From Oligoflexia bacterium (GTDB lineage: Bacteria; Bdellovibrionota; UBA1018), in NCBI GenBank assembly GCA_025352185.1, contig JANXTV010000007.1, forward strand, positions 1 to 11,011: a stretch of 11,011 bases of DNA, in the 5' to 3' direction. A model generated the notes under the pieces. The model had not been told where the DNA came from, did no database searches, and worked only from the letters and a program-made list of their open reading frames with translations. The translations under genes were made by a program, and so were the position numbers. Below, in pieces: positions 5,655-11,011 of the stretch (positions are counted from its first letter, which is position 1; every line of letters starts with the position of its first letter).

Positions 5655-6674
5655 CTATTTAAGGAACTCCATGAGGGTCGGTTGCAGGAGCTTATTCGAT
5701 GATTGTAACGCGCTGCGAAAGACGGTTTCTTCCTTCGCGAGATCGCTCACGACTTGGGCCATGTCGGCGTCTTCTAAGTGGGACCCCAGTTGCGCGTTCG
5801 TAATATTCTGGCGTTCGAGGGACTGGGTCATGGTCTGGAGGCCATTTACTCGGGAACCGATTTTAGCCCGCATCGAGTTCAGGCGGCCGTGGATGAGATC
5901 AAACCGTTCGAGCGTATTTCGAATCGTATCGGTGTCGCTCGTGAGGAGGCCGATTCGCAGGTTCTGTAGTTCCTCGAAAACGTTCACGTTCTCCGCCTGA
6001 GGGCCGATCGCCCCGGCACCCTTCGCGGGCTGTCCATTCGCCGAGTAGCTCGCCGGTGCCCGGTTTCCGGCCCGCATCTGGAGTTCGGGTGACTCTCCCA
6101 TATCGGCCGGACGGGACTCGACGCCCGGATTCGTATTAAACGCTTCGTGACCGGGAATATTCATCGCGATGAAGACGTCGCGGCCCACTTCGACCATCAT
6201 CTGGCCGTCGTCACCGACATATTTTCCGTCCACCGTCACGGGAGGCTGGTCGGTTTTATATCCCCCGAAAACGTACCGATCACCGATTCGGCGGTTAGCA
6301 GTTCCAATCGCGCTTTGGTACATCTGCGTAATTTCTTCGGCTACGGCGAGGCGGGTTTCGTCATTCGCAGACGCTCCGCTAGCCTGTTGGAGGGCAATTT
6401 CTTTTGCGCGCACGACGATGTCGGCCAATTCCGAGAGCGCCGTCTCCGAATTATTCAGCTGCGCTTCGGCGAGTTTCGCGTTCATTAAAAACTGTTCGTT
6501 GTTCACTTTATCCGTCCTGATTTCGAGAATTTTCGAGGAACCCACGGGATCGTCCGAAGGCGTATTTACCTTTTTCAGGGTAGCCGATTGGGTCTGGAGT
6601 TTTTCCATCCGCCCTTTCGTCCGGTTAATGGTCTCGCGAACCAGACCGAAATTTGTGTTATCGCTTACGCGCAT
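5655..6674 (-). CDS. flgL: flagellar hook-filament junction protein FlgL (HAP3)
   Basis: FlgL is exported and forms the second junction ring between hook and filament. The 339-residue protein has the flagellin-like N-terminal helix domain with the hallmark VNTPSDDPVGSS (36-47), then RRIGDRYVFGGYKTDQPPV (128-146), which matches the FlgL beta-sheet entry motif, and a C-terminal helix ending SNKLLQPTLMEFLK. Start at 6674 is supported by GGGGA about 8 bases upstream. It follows flgK by 17 bases. The terminal helices are those that FlgN would bind before export. Length is normal for the family. Confidence 0.95.
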   Translation of the reverse strand: MRVSDNTNFGLVRETINRTKGRMEKLQTQSATLKKVNTPSDDPVGSSKILEIRTDKVNNEQFLMNAKLAEAQLNNSETALSELADIVVRAKEIALQQASGASANDETRLAVAEEITQMYQSAIGTANRRIGDRYVFGGYKTDQPPVTVDGKYVGDDGQMMVEVGRDVFIAMNIPGHEAFNTNPGVESRPADMGESPELQMRAGNRAPASYSANGQPAKGAGAIGPQAENVNVFEELQNLRIGLLTSDTDTIRNTLERFDLIHGRLNSMRAKIGSRVNGLQTMTQSLERQNITNAQLGSHLEDADMAQVVSDLAKEETVFRSALQSSNKLLQPTLMEFLK

Positions 6675-6691
6675 CGTTCATTCCCCGTAAA

Positions 6692-8110
6692 TTATCTTCG
6701 AAGGTCGAGGACCGTTTGTAGACACTGATCCGCAACCGAAATGACTTTAGCGGAGGCATCGAAGGCTCGCTGGAACTGGAGAAGATTCGCCGTCTCTTCG
6801 TCGATGGAGACGCCGGCGATTTGCTCGCGCATCTTATCGAGTTGCATGCTGATATCTTTTTGCTGAACGAGAGAGTTCCGCGTTTTCCCCGCAACCACAC
6901 CCACGTCGGCGACGAGGCCGTTATAGAACGAGTCGATCGTCGCGTTCCCATTATCCATCACGCGCATGTTCTGGAGTTGGGAGATCGCTACGGCTATACG
7001 GTTATCGCCCGGGGAATCCGGGATGGCGCCGGCCGCGATTTGGTTTGCGTCGTTAGCGACCGCGTCCGAAAGCGCCATATACTGCGAAGCGCGTTCCTTA
7101 CCGGGTAACTCTTTAAAGAAGTCGACGCCCTTCGTTCCGTAACGGGTAATCCCTTCGCGGTGAATCGCGTTTACGGAATTCGTAATCGTCGACGCCATTT
7201 CGTCCAGGCGGTCGAGAACACCGGAGAGGGTTTGGTCACGAACTTCGAGAAGGGCCCCGATTTTTCCACCCTTTAGCGCGTGCGTAATATCGTTCGAGGC
7301 ATTCCCCGTCGAACGAATCGCAAACGAGTTTTCGGGTTTACCCTCGCCGTCGTTAGCCGTGCGTTCCACCTGGAACTTTTCGGCATTCGGACCGCTGATG
7401 AATGGACCCACGCCTTTAATGTCGACGTTGATTCCGCCGTCTTTATCGGTATGGGTCGAGATATCGACGTAGGTCGAAAGGCGCTTCAACATGAGGTCAC
7501 GCTGATCCCGAAGGTCGTTCGCGGCCGATCCGGACAGTTCCTGAACTTTAATTTTAATGTTCAGGTCTTTAATCTGTTCGGCGATCGCGTTTGCTTCACC
7601 GGTAAATCCTTCGACCCGGGCGTCGAGGTGGTTCCGTACGTCATTAATCGAAGTGTGAAGGCGCTTGAAATCGTTCGCCATCGCGAGGGTCGATTCGCGC
7701 ACGCTCTGACGGACGGCTTCGTTATCGGGCTCGTTTGCGAGTTTTCGGAACTCGTTAAAGAACTTCGAAACGAGGCGATTCAGTCCCTCGCCGCCCATTT
7801 CGTTAAAGATATCTTCCGTCTGCTTAAGGGCGAGATCTTTTTCCTCAAGGTGGGAGAGATCACGGCTGGCGTTTCGAATCTGCTTTTCGATGTACTGATC
7901 GTTCAGGCGGTCGGTCCGTGCGAGGGTCACACCCTGCCCGATCATATTTTTTCCGCCGTGCGGGATCGCATTATCCGCGCGCTGTTCAATCCGCTGGCGA
8001 GAGAAGCCTTCCGTGTTTGCGTTCGAGATGTTGTGGGACGTCGTGGCCATCTGCGCTTTCGCAGCCACCATCCCACTTCTTCCCGTTTGCATGACATTCG
8101 GAAGTGCCAT
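6692..8110 (-). CDS. flgK: flagellar hook-associated protein FlgK (HAP1)
   Basis: FlgK forms the first junction zone on the hook. The 472-residue protein has the axial-protein N-terminal motif SHNISNANTEGFSRQR (25-40), a coiled region around 85-200 with INDVRNHLDARVEGF, and the matching C-terminal helix EETANLLQFQRAFDASAKVI followed by DQCLQTVLDLRR. Both terminal regions form the shared D0/D1 domain. It is slightly shorter than typical FlgK (about 500-550), so the exposed middle domain is reduced. The ATG at 8110 has AAAGGG upstream and lies 15 bases after flgN, its chaperone gene. Confidence 0.96.
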   Translation of the reverse strand: MALPNVMQTGRSGMVAAKAQMATTSHNISNANTEGFSRQRIEQRADNAIPHGGKNMIGQGVTLARTDRLNDQYIEKQIRNASRDLSHLEEKDLALKQTEDIFNEMGGEGLNRLVSKFFNEFRKLANEPDNEAVRQSVRESTLAMANDFKRLHTSINDVRNHLDARVEGFTGEANAIAEQIKDLNIKIKVQELSGSAANDLRDQRDLMLKRLSTYVDISTHTDKDGGINVDIKGVGPFISGPNAEKFQVERTANDGEGKPENSFAIRSTGNASNDITHALKGGKIGALLEVRDQTLSGVLDRLDEMASTITNSVNAIHREGITRYGTKGVDFFKELPGKERASQYMALSDAVANDANQIAAGAIPDSPGDNRIAVAISQLQNMRVMDNGNATIDSFYNGLVADVGVVAGKTRNSLVQQKDISMQLDKMREQIAGVSIDEETANLLQFQRAFDASAKVISVADQCLQTVLDLRR

Positions 8111-8125
8111 TCTACCCTTTCGCCT

Positions 8126-8638
8126 CTACGCTTCCGTTGACAGGAGGCGCGCGCCGCCCGTCGGAGCGAGCTTCTGCCCTTGGTTACCGTACGTATCCGT
8201 TTGCGGCACCGATTCACTAAAGACGTTCTTTTTCATCGCGTGCACGTGTTCGAGCGATTTCTCGACGAGTGAACGATTCGATTCGTTTAGTTTTCGGGCG
8301 CGTTCGATCAGAACGGTAAGCGCCGTTAGAGTGCTCCGAAACCGTTCGGCATTTTTAGAATCTTCGGGCTCGATTTCCCGGATGATAAAGTTCAGCGTGA
8401 GATCCGAAAGCGGCTTCTTCCAGAGCACGGAAAGCTGCGCGGAAATCCGAATTCGGTCGGCTTCCGCCTGGCGAATCGTTTCGATGATCAGTTCTTTCGC
8501 CGAAGTATGCTCGAGAATGAGTTTAGAGTCCGCAGCCACGAATGCGTCCCGCTCCATCTTACAGACTTCGTAAAGCTGCCGATGGAGGCCGATCATCCGC
8601 TGGAGGCAGGAATAGAGTTTTTCGAGTGCTTCGTTCAA
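8126..8638 (-). CDS. flgN: FlgN-type export chaperone for FlgK and FlgL
   Basis: FlgN binds the C-terminal helices of FlgK and FlgL in the cytoplasm and delivers them to the flagellar export gate. The 170-residue protein is largely helical, with the family's long amphipathic helices (about 2-65 and 95-135), including LYSCLQRMIGLHRQLYEVCKMERDAF near the start and LIERARKLNESNRSLVEKSLE later. Sequence identity in this family is low, so the position between flgM and flgK carries much of the weight. The start is a TTG at 8638 preceded six bases earlier by a perfect AGGAGG, which decides it. That Shine-Dalgarno sits in a hairpin loop. The last 30 residues are probably disordered. Confidence 0.85.
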   Translation of the reverse strand: MNEALEKLYSCLQRMIGLHRQLYEVCKMERDAFVAADSKLILEHTSAKELIIETIRQAEADRIRISAQLSVLWKKPLSDLTLNFIIREIEPEDSKNAERFRSTLTALTVLIERARKLNESNRSLVEKSLEHVHAMKKNVFSESVPQTDTYGNQGQKLAPTGGARLLSTEA

Positions 8639-8640
8639 GA

Positions 8641-8683
8641 GAATCCTCCTGATTCATTTACCGACTGATCATCCTAATCAATC
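8641..8683 (-). promoter_or_regulatory. flgN leader: two GGA-loop hairpins, candidate CsrA target
   Basis: In the minus-strand RNA, GAAUC-AGGAG-GAUUC (8641-8655) is a perfect 5-bp hairpin whose loop is the Shine-Dalgarno core. Upstream, 8663-8683 forms a 7-bp stem (one G-U pair) with loop UAGGAUG, close to the CsrA consensus core ARGGAUG. The two GGA motifs are 25 nt apart. A third small hairpin UCCC-GUGA-GGGA (8689-8700) lies further upstream in the flgM-flgN gap. The layout is that of a CsrA-repressed ribosome-binding site; binding is inferred. Confidence 0.5.
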
Positions 8684-8719
8684 GTTTTCCCTCACGGGAT
8701 GAGCTCAGTAACGGGGCGA

Positions 8720-9040
8720 TTACATTCCGGCGTGTTCGCCGATCATCTTATCGGCGATCGCATCGGAATCGACGTTATACTCGCCCGCGGCGATACGCTT
8801 TTTAATCTCCGCGATTCGGTCTTCGCGAACGTCCGGAGTCGCCGAAGCAATCGCGGCGGCCTTCGCCATCTCTTTTCCGCGAGAAGAAATTTCCGCGGCG
8901 GCGGGCGCACCGGAGTTTTGCTCCTTCGAAGTTTTTTCAATCTGGGTCGCCCGTTCCGTCTTCGCGGATTTTTCCGCCTTCTTCAGACTCTCGGTTTGCG
9001 GCCCTTGAACATTTGAACTCACAGACGAATTAACTTTCAT
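8720..9040 (-). CDS. flgM: anti-sigma-28 factor FlgM
   Basis: FlgM holds sigma-28 (FliA) inactive until the hook is complete and it is exported. The 106-residue protein has a disordered, Ala/Lys/Ser-rich N-terminal half and the typical C-terminal anti-sigma region: DVREDRIAEIKKRIAAGEY (70-88), then NVDSDAIADKMI. This matches the family pattern of a basic helix followed by GxYxVDxxxIAxKML. The ATG at 9040 is preferred over an in-frame GTG at 9064 because AGGAGG lies five bases before it. The first 11 bases overlap the end of flgJ, so translation is probably coupled. The Shine-Dalgarno lies in a hairpin loop like that of flgN. Confidence 0.93.
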   Translation of the reverse strand: MKVNSSVSSNVQGPQTESLKKAEKSAKTERATQIEKTSKEQNSGAPAAAEISSRGKEMAKAAAIASATPDVREDRIAEIKKRIAAGEYNVDSDAIADKMIGEHAGM

Positions 9041-9509
9041 CGGTACCTCCTGTACGGACTTCACTCGGAATATCCTTTTTAGCGGCGGCCGCCGGAACGG
9101 TACTTACACCGTTTCGATCAGAATCCGCTACAGGCTTCGTTCTTCCATGGATCGGAGCCTTATTACTAGTGTAGCCACGCTGCTCCAGATAGGCAATGAT
9201 CTGATCTGCTAAACCGACAGAGTTATTCCGCGCGGTCTGTTTCGCCACTTCACTATCCAGCATTCCGCGATAAATTTTTGTCGCGGGATTCTCTAAACTT
9301 AATTCGGATTCCTGAACAGTGTTTCGCATTGCCTGCATCATCGTGTTCAGGAACATCGCCTCCAGTCCTTCCGCGGCCTCGCGGATCTGGGGGTCGACGT
9401 TTTCCCTCGAACGTTTTACCGCCGCGCCTGACTTGGGGGCCACGTATGGCCCCCTGTCAGACTCTTGGCGGACACCCGTTGGAGGGGGTGAGAGGGGCGA
9501 GATTTTCAT
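9030..9509 (-). CDS. flgJ: FlgJ-type rod-binding protein without muramidase domain
   Basis: The 159-residue protein matches the N-terminal rod-binding domain of FlgJ: IREAAEGLEAMFLNTMMQAMRNTV (42-65), KIYRGMLDSEVAKQTA (78-93) and GLADQIIAYLEQ (99-110). FlgJ caps and assembles the rod in the periplasm. The C-terminal glucosaminidase domain of enteric FlgJ is absent, as is usual outside the beta/gamma-proteobacteria, so cell-wall opening needs a separate enzyme. The C-terminal 45 residues look disordered. The ATG at 9509 overlaps the stop of the preceding 98-codon gene as ATGA. The Shine-Dalgarno AGAGGGG is held in the stem of a hairpin with the ATG in its loop. The end overlaps flgM by 11 bases. 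Confidence 0.88.
   Translation of the reverse strand: MKISPLSPPPTGVRQESDRGPYVAPKSGAAVKRSRENVDPQIREAAEGLEAMFLNTMMQAMRNTVQESELSLENPATKIYRGMLDSEVAKQTARNNSVGLADQIIAYLEQRGYTSNKAPIHGRTKPVADSDRNGVSTVPAAAAKKDIPSEVRTGGTDES
9043..9055 (-). promoter_or_regulatory. flgM Shine-Dalgarno hairpin (AGGAG loop)
   Basis: The minus-strand RNA GUAC-AGGAG-GUAC places the flgM Shine-Dalgarno core in a five-base loop, as in flgN. GUACAGGA is close to the CsrA consensus RUACARGGA. Another GGA lies 25 nt upstream (9073-9075), although it is not in a clear loop. It overlaps the last codons of flgJ, so it is unfolded whenever flgJ is translated. Confidence 0.4.
9428..9460 (-). other. strong hairpin inside the flgJ coding region
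   Basis: GGGGGCC and GGCCCCC pair around a six-base loop, and the arms extend through CTGAC/GTCAG after a short bulge. This makes about 12 pairs, 7 of them a continuous GC run. It covers roughly codons 17-27 of flgJ. A smaller hairpin, CACCC/GGGTG (9473-9490), lies between it and the start-codon hairpin. Confidence 0.6.
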
Positions 9510-9521
9510 CCCGCCCCTCTC
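9490..9521 (-). promoter_or_regulatory. hairpin sequestering the flgJ ribosome-binding site
   Basis: GAGAGGGGCG (9490-9499) and CGCCCCTCTC (9512-9521) form a perfect 10-bp stem around a 12-base loop. In the minus-strand RNA, the 5' arm contains the purine-rich flgJ Shine-Dalgarno and the loop contains the AUG at 9507-9509. Ribosomes finishing the upstream 98-codon gene would melt it, so flgJ translation should depend on translation of that gene. Confidence 0.65.
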
Positions 9522-9802
9522 GGCCGTAGCTGTGCGAAGTCGCTCTCCACATCCCTGTGGGTAGCGGCGTTGGTTTCAAGATTTGAATCTAGGCCCTGGA
9601 CTTGGACTTTCGTCCAAGCAGTGTCACGCACACATCCTGTGTTTGTAGCACTGAGGGGCTCAGCTTCCCGTCTTGTTTCCTGGATCAACGCCTTTTTGCT
9701 CGCATCATCCATGACACTTGAACGACTTGCATCCAAGCTACGGTAGTCTTTAAGAACCGGTCCTAAAGAATCATCTAAAATAAAATCCTTCCAAAAAATC
9801 AC
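9506..9802 (-). CDS. unknown 98-residue protein between flgI and flgJ
   Basis: I do not recognise this protein. It begins MIFWKDFILDDSLGPVLKDY, is otherwise polar and rich in Asp, Arg, Ser and Thr, has one Cys, no signal peptide or membrane segment, and probably one helix around 30-48 (SSVMDDASKKALIQETRREA). Coding is supported by position. The GTG start overlaps the flgI stop as GTGA with GGAG five bases upstream, and the TGA stop overlaps the flgJ start as ATGA, so it is coupled on both sides. Codon use differs from its neighbours: Ser is never TCG, which is the favoured codon in fliW and other genes here. The DNA is full of short inverted repeats. It may be a small flagellar protein, or a leader whose translation controls flgJ, or both. 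Confidence 0.6.
   Translation of the reverse strand: MIFWKDFILDDSLGPVLKDYRSLDASRSSVMDDASKKALIQETRREAEPLSATNTGCVRDTAWTKVQVQGLDSNLETNAATHRDVESDFAQLRPRGAG
9541..9738 (-). other. array of short RNA hairpins within the flgI-flgJ gene, two with GGA loops
   Basis: Inverted repeats, given as minus-strand RNA. 9541-9566: upper stem CCACA/UGUGG with loop GGGA and a lower 4-bp stem. 9575-9587: UUCAA/UUGAA. 9601-9618: CUUGGAC-GAAA-GUCCAAG with a GNRA loop. 9620-9652: ACACA-GGA-UGUGU plus outer pairs AGUG/CACU. 9651-9663: CUGAG-CCC-CUCAG. 9725-9738: GCUUG-GAUG-CAAGU. The first contains ACAGGGAUGU, identical to positions 3-12 of the CsrA consensus RUACARGGAUGU. The 5-bp stems could each arise by chance; the 7-bp one and the clustering are less likely to. 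Function is inferred. Confidence 0.4.
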
Positions 9803-10839
9803 AGAATCTCCAGTTCGGCTTGAAGAGCACCCATGCTCTTCAGAGTTTGAAAAATCGAGGTCAGGTCTTTCGGCTGAACGCCTAAGGTATTTAACGCTTT
9901 CACGAGATCGGAAACACTCGAGCCACTCTTTAATTCCGCAACTCTCCCGCTCTTTCCGCTCGTAGCGGAGGATCCCGCGCCGCCCACTTGGATCGAAAGA
10001 TCTCCGTGCGCGATCGCAACCGAGGTAATCGTAATTTTATCGCCCATTACGACGGTGCCGGTCCGCTCGTTCAGAACCACTTTCGCTTTGGTGTCGACGT
10101 TCACGTTAATGTTTTCAATCGCCGCCATGAATTCGACCGAGTTTCCTTCGTAAGTAAAAGGAATCACCATATCGATCGTGGCACTGTCGCGGGCGGTAGC
10201 GTATTTTCCGCCGAGTTCTCCGTTAATTAAAACGGCGAGTCGTGCGGCCGTCGTAAAGTCTGGAGAATGGAGGGTCATCCGTACGGAGCGCTTCTGAGAG
10301 AAATTCGTGTCGATATCTTTCTCGACCGAAGCCCCCATCACGACCCGGCCTACGGTCGGGAAGTTTTTCGTCGTACCGTCCGCGATCGAACCAATCGATA
10401 CGGCACCCTGGGCAACCGCATAGATATTCTGGTCTCCCGCCTGCAGCGGAGTTACGAGGAGGGTTCCCCCTTCGAGCGAACTCGCATCTCCGATTGAAGA
10501 AACGGTCACGTCGATTTTATTTCCGGCGCGGGCGAAGGCAGGTAATTTCGCGGTGACGATCACGGCCGCCGCGTTTTTCGACTTAATTCCGGCCCCGTTC
10601 TTTACGTCGAGGCCGAGCTTACCGAAAAGTCTTCCGAGACTTTGGCTCGTCACGTCCGCACTCGAGTCGCCGCTGCCCTTAAGTCCGACGACGATACCGT
10701 AACCGATAAGAATATTTTCCCGAACGCCTTTCACTTCGGCAACGTCCTTTAGGCGAGCGGCCTGGGCCACTCCGCTAAGACTCGCCACCGAGAGAAAAAC
10801 TCCGAGTGCCTTAACGTACGGCTTCAATGCGATATTCAT
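9799..10839 (-). CDS. flgI: flagellar P-ring protein FlgI
   Basis: FlgI is exported to the periplasm and polymerises into the P-ring around the rod. With the ATG at 10839 the protein has 346 residues. It has a clear Sec signal peptide (KALGVFLSVASLSGVAQA, cleavage before ARLKD), then the family hallmark ARLKDVAEVKGVRENILIGYGIVVGLKGSGDSS at the mature N-terminus, and the typical C-terminal ending MGALQAELEIL. The 10839 start is preferred over an upstream in-frame start at 10905, which would add 22 polar residues before the signal peptide; AGGA lies eight bases before the chosen ATG. It overlaps the end of flgH by 29 bases and its stop overlaps the next gene as GTGA. Length is normal. Confidence 0.96.
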   Translation of the reverse strand: MNIALKPYVKALGVFLSVASLSGVAQAARLKDVAEVKGVRENILIGYGIVVGLKGSGDSSADVTSQSLGRLFGKLGLDVKNGAGIKSKNAAAVIVTAKLPAFARAGNKIDVTVSSIGDASSLEGGTLLVTPLQAGDQNIYAVAQGAVSIGSIADGTTKNFPTVGRVVMGASVEKDIDTNFSQKRSVRMTLHSPDFTTAARLAVLINGELGGKYATARDSATIDMVIPFTYEGNSVEFMAAIENINVNVDTKAKVVLNERTGTVVMGDKITITSVAIAHGDLSIQVGGAGSSATSGKSGRVAELKSGSSVSDLVKALNTLGVQPKDLTSIFQTLKSMGALQAELEIL

Positions 10840-11011
10840 AGAGTTTTCCTGAGTTAATCGTTTCGTCGGTCGAGATGTCTGAGTTTTTCGCAATCGCGAT
10901 GACACTCACCATTTTAGACTGGCCATGAAACCGAATCTTTTTCAGTCCACGCAGTTTATAGTTTCCGTTCGGATAACGTTCGACGACTTCCATCATGACG
11001 GGATCGGTCGC
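10811..11011 (-). CDS. flgH: flagellar L-ring protein FlgH, C-terminal part
   Basis: The reading frame is open from the window edge to a TAA at 10811-10813, so 66 codons of the C-terminus are present. VVERYPNGNYKLRG and KKIRFHGQSKMVSVIAIA, followed by a KNSDISTDETINSGKLYEYRIEAVR tail, match the end of FlgH, whose usual form is LPNGNLVVxGxK...NGE...ITLTGxVRPxDIxxxNTVxSxxIADARIEY. FlgH is an outer-membrane lipoprotein forming the L-ring. Its lipobox and start lie outside the window. Position directly before flgI agrees. The tail ends in IEAVR rather than ARIEY, so it is somewhat divergent. Confidence 0.85.
   Translation of the reverse strand, partial: ATDPVMMEVVERYPNGNYKLRGLKKIRFHGQSKMVSVIAIAKNSDISTDETINSGKLYEYRIEAVR

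Noticed and set aside
5655..8110. Sigma-28 or sigma-54 promoters ahead of flgK or flgL
   Set aside because: The gaps are 15-17 bases and hold only ribosome-binding sites; no TAAA-N15-GCCGATAA-like or GG-N10-GC element was seen there.
7280..8140. Long 286-codon reading frame on the + strand opposite flgK
   Set aside because: It mirrors the codon bias of flgK, has no ribosome-binding site, and flgK itself has full family motifs.
8689..8700. UCCC-GUGA-GGGA hairpin in the flgM-flgN gap as a terminator
   Set aside because: The stem is only 4 bp and no T-tract follows; at most it is part of the structured flgN leader.
9041..9064. GTG start for FlgM at 9064
   Set aside because: A perfect AGGAGG lies between it and the ATG at 9040, which also gives the normal family N-terminus.
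9042..9175. KpnI, NotI, NcoI and SpeI-like sites close together in the 3' part of flgJ, suggesting cloning-vector sequence
   Set aside because: They lie within a continuous flgJ reading frame that leads into flgM with a natural overlap; the sites are by chance in Ala/Gly-rich codons.
10840..10905. Upstream start giving FlgI 22 more residues
   Set aside because: It would put polar residues before a normal signal peptide; AGGA precedes the ATG at 10839.
1..11011. CRISPR arrays, tRNA or rRNA genes, insertion sequences, phage or defence genes
   Set aside because: No regular direct repeats with spacers, no cloverleaf, and no transposase, integrase or defence motifs were seen in the reading frames or gaps.

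Overview
The window looks like chromosomal DNA from a flagellated Gram-negative bacterium. FlgH and FlgI (L- and P-ring proteins) require an outer membrane. The order flgH-flgI-X-flgJ-flgM-flgN-flgK-flgL-csrA-fliW, together with peptidoglycan-recycling genes and several secreted or lipidated orphan proteins, fits the Bdellovibrionota (Bdellovibrio-like bacteria) best. That placement is inference from gene order and protein style, not from a marker gene. Genes are packed tightly, with many overlaps and almost no intergenic DNA; no gap exceeds 100 bases.

Left part (1-3586). The tail of a probable AmgK-type sugar kinase is followed by a MurU-like nucleotidyltransferase, both on the + strand. Convergent to them, with an 18-base overlap, is anmK (anhydro-MurNAc kinase). 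Together they suggest recycling of cell-wall anhydro-MurNAc towards UDP-MurNAc. Divergent from anmK is a pair of overlapping + strand genes: a four-helix membrane protein ending in a degenerate PilZ-like domain, and a small lipoprotein.

Middle (3583-4710). A minus-strand gene encodes a secreted protein with 12 cysteines. Its signal-peptide codons coincide with a textbook intrinsic terminator for the flagellar operon that reads into it from fliW.

Right part (4716-11011). The minus-strand flagellar operon reads, in transcription order: flgH (partial), flgI, an unknown 98-codon gene, flgJ (rod-binding domain only), flgM (anti-sigma-28), flgN (chaperone for FlgK/FlgL), flgK, flgL, csrA and fliW. 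It covers late basal-body and hook-filament junction assembly plus the CsrA/FliW post-transcriptional switch.

The most interesting signal is at RNA level. Ribosome-binding sites and leaders of flgM, flgN, csrA and fliW place GGA motifs in small hairpin loops or next to them. In csrA, fliW and flgN a second GGA hairpin lies 23-27 nt upstream of the Shine-Dalgarno GGA, which is the architecture of CsrA-repressed leaders. The unknown gene between flgI and flgJ is packed with short hairpins. One carries ACAGGGAUGU, which matches the core of the CsrA binding consensus, and the series ends in a 10-bp hairpin that holds the flgJ start codon in its loop. I propose that the operon is broadly wired to CsrA/FliW and that the flgI-flgJ segment is a structured RNA control element overlapping a small coding gene. 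This is inferred by eye and not tested.
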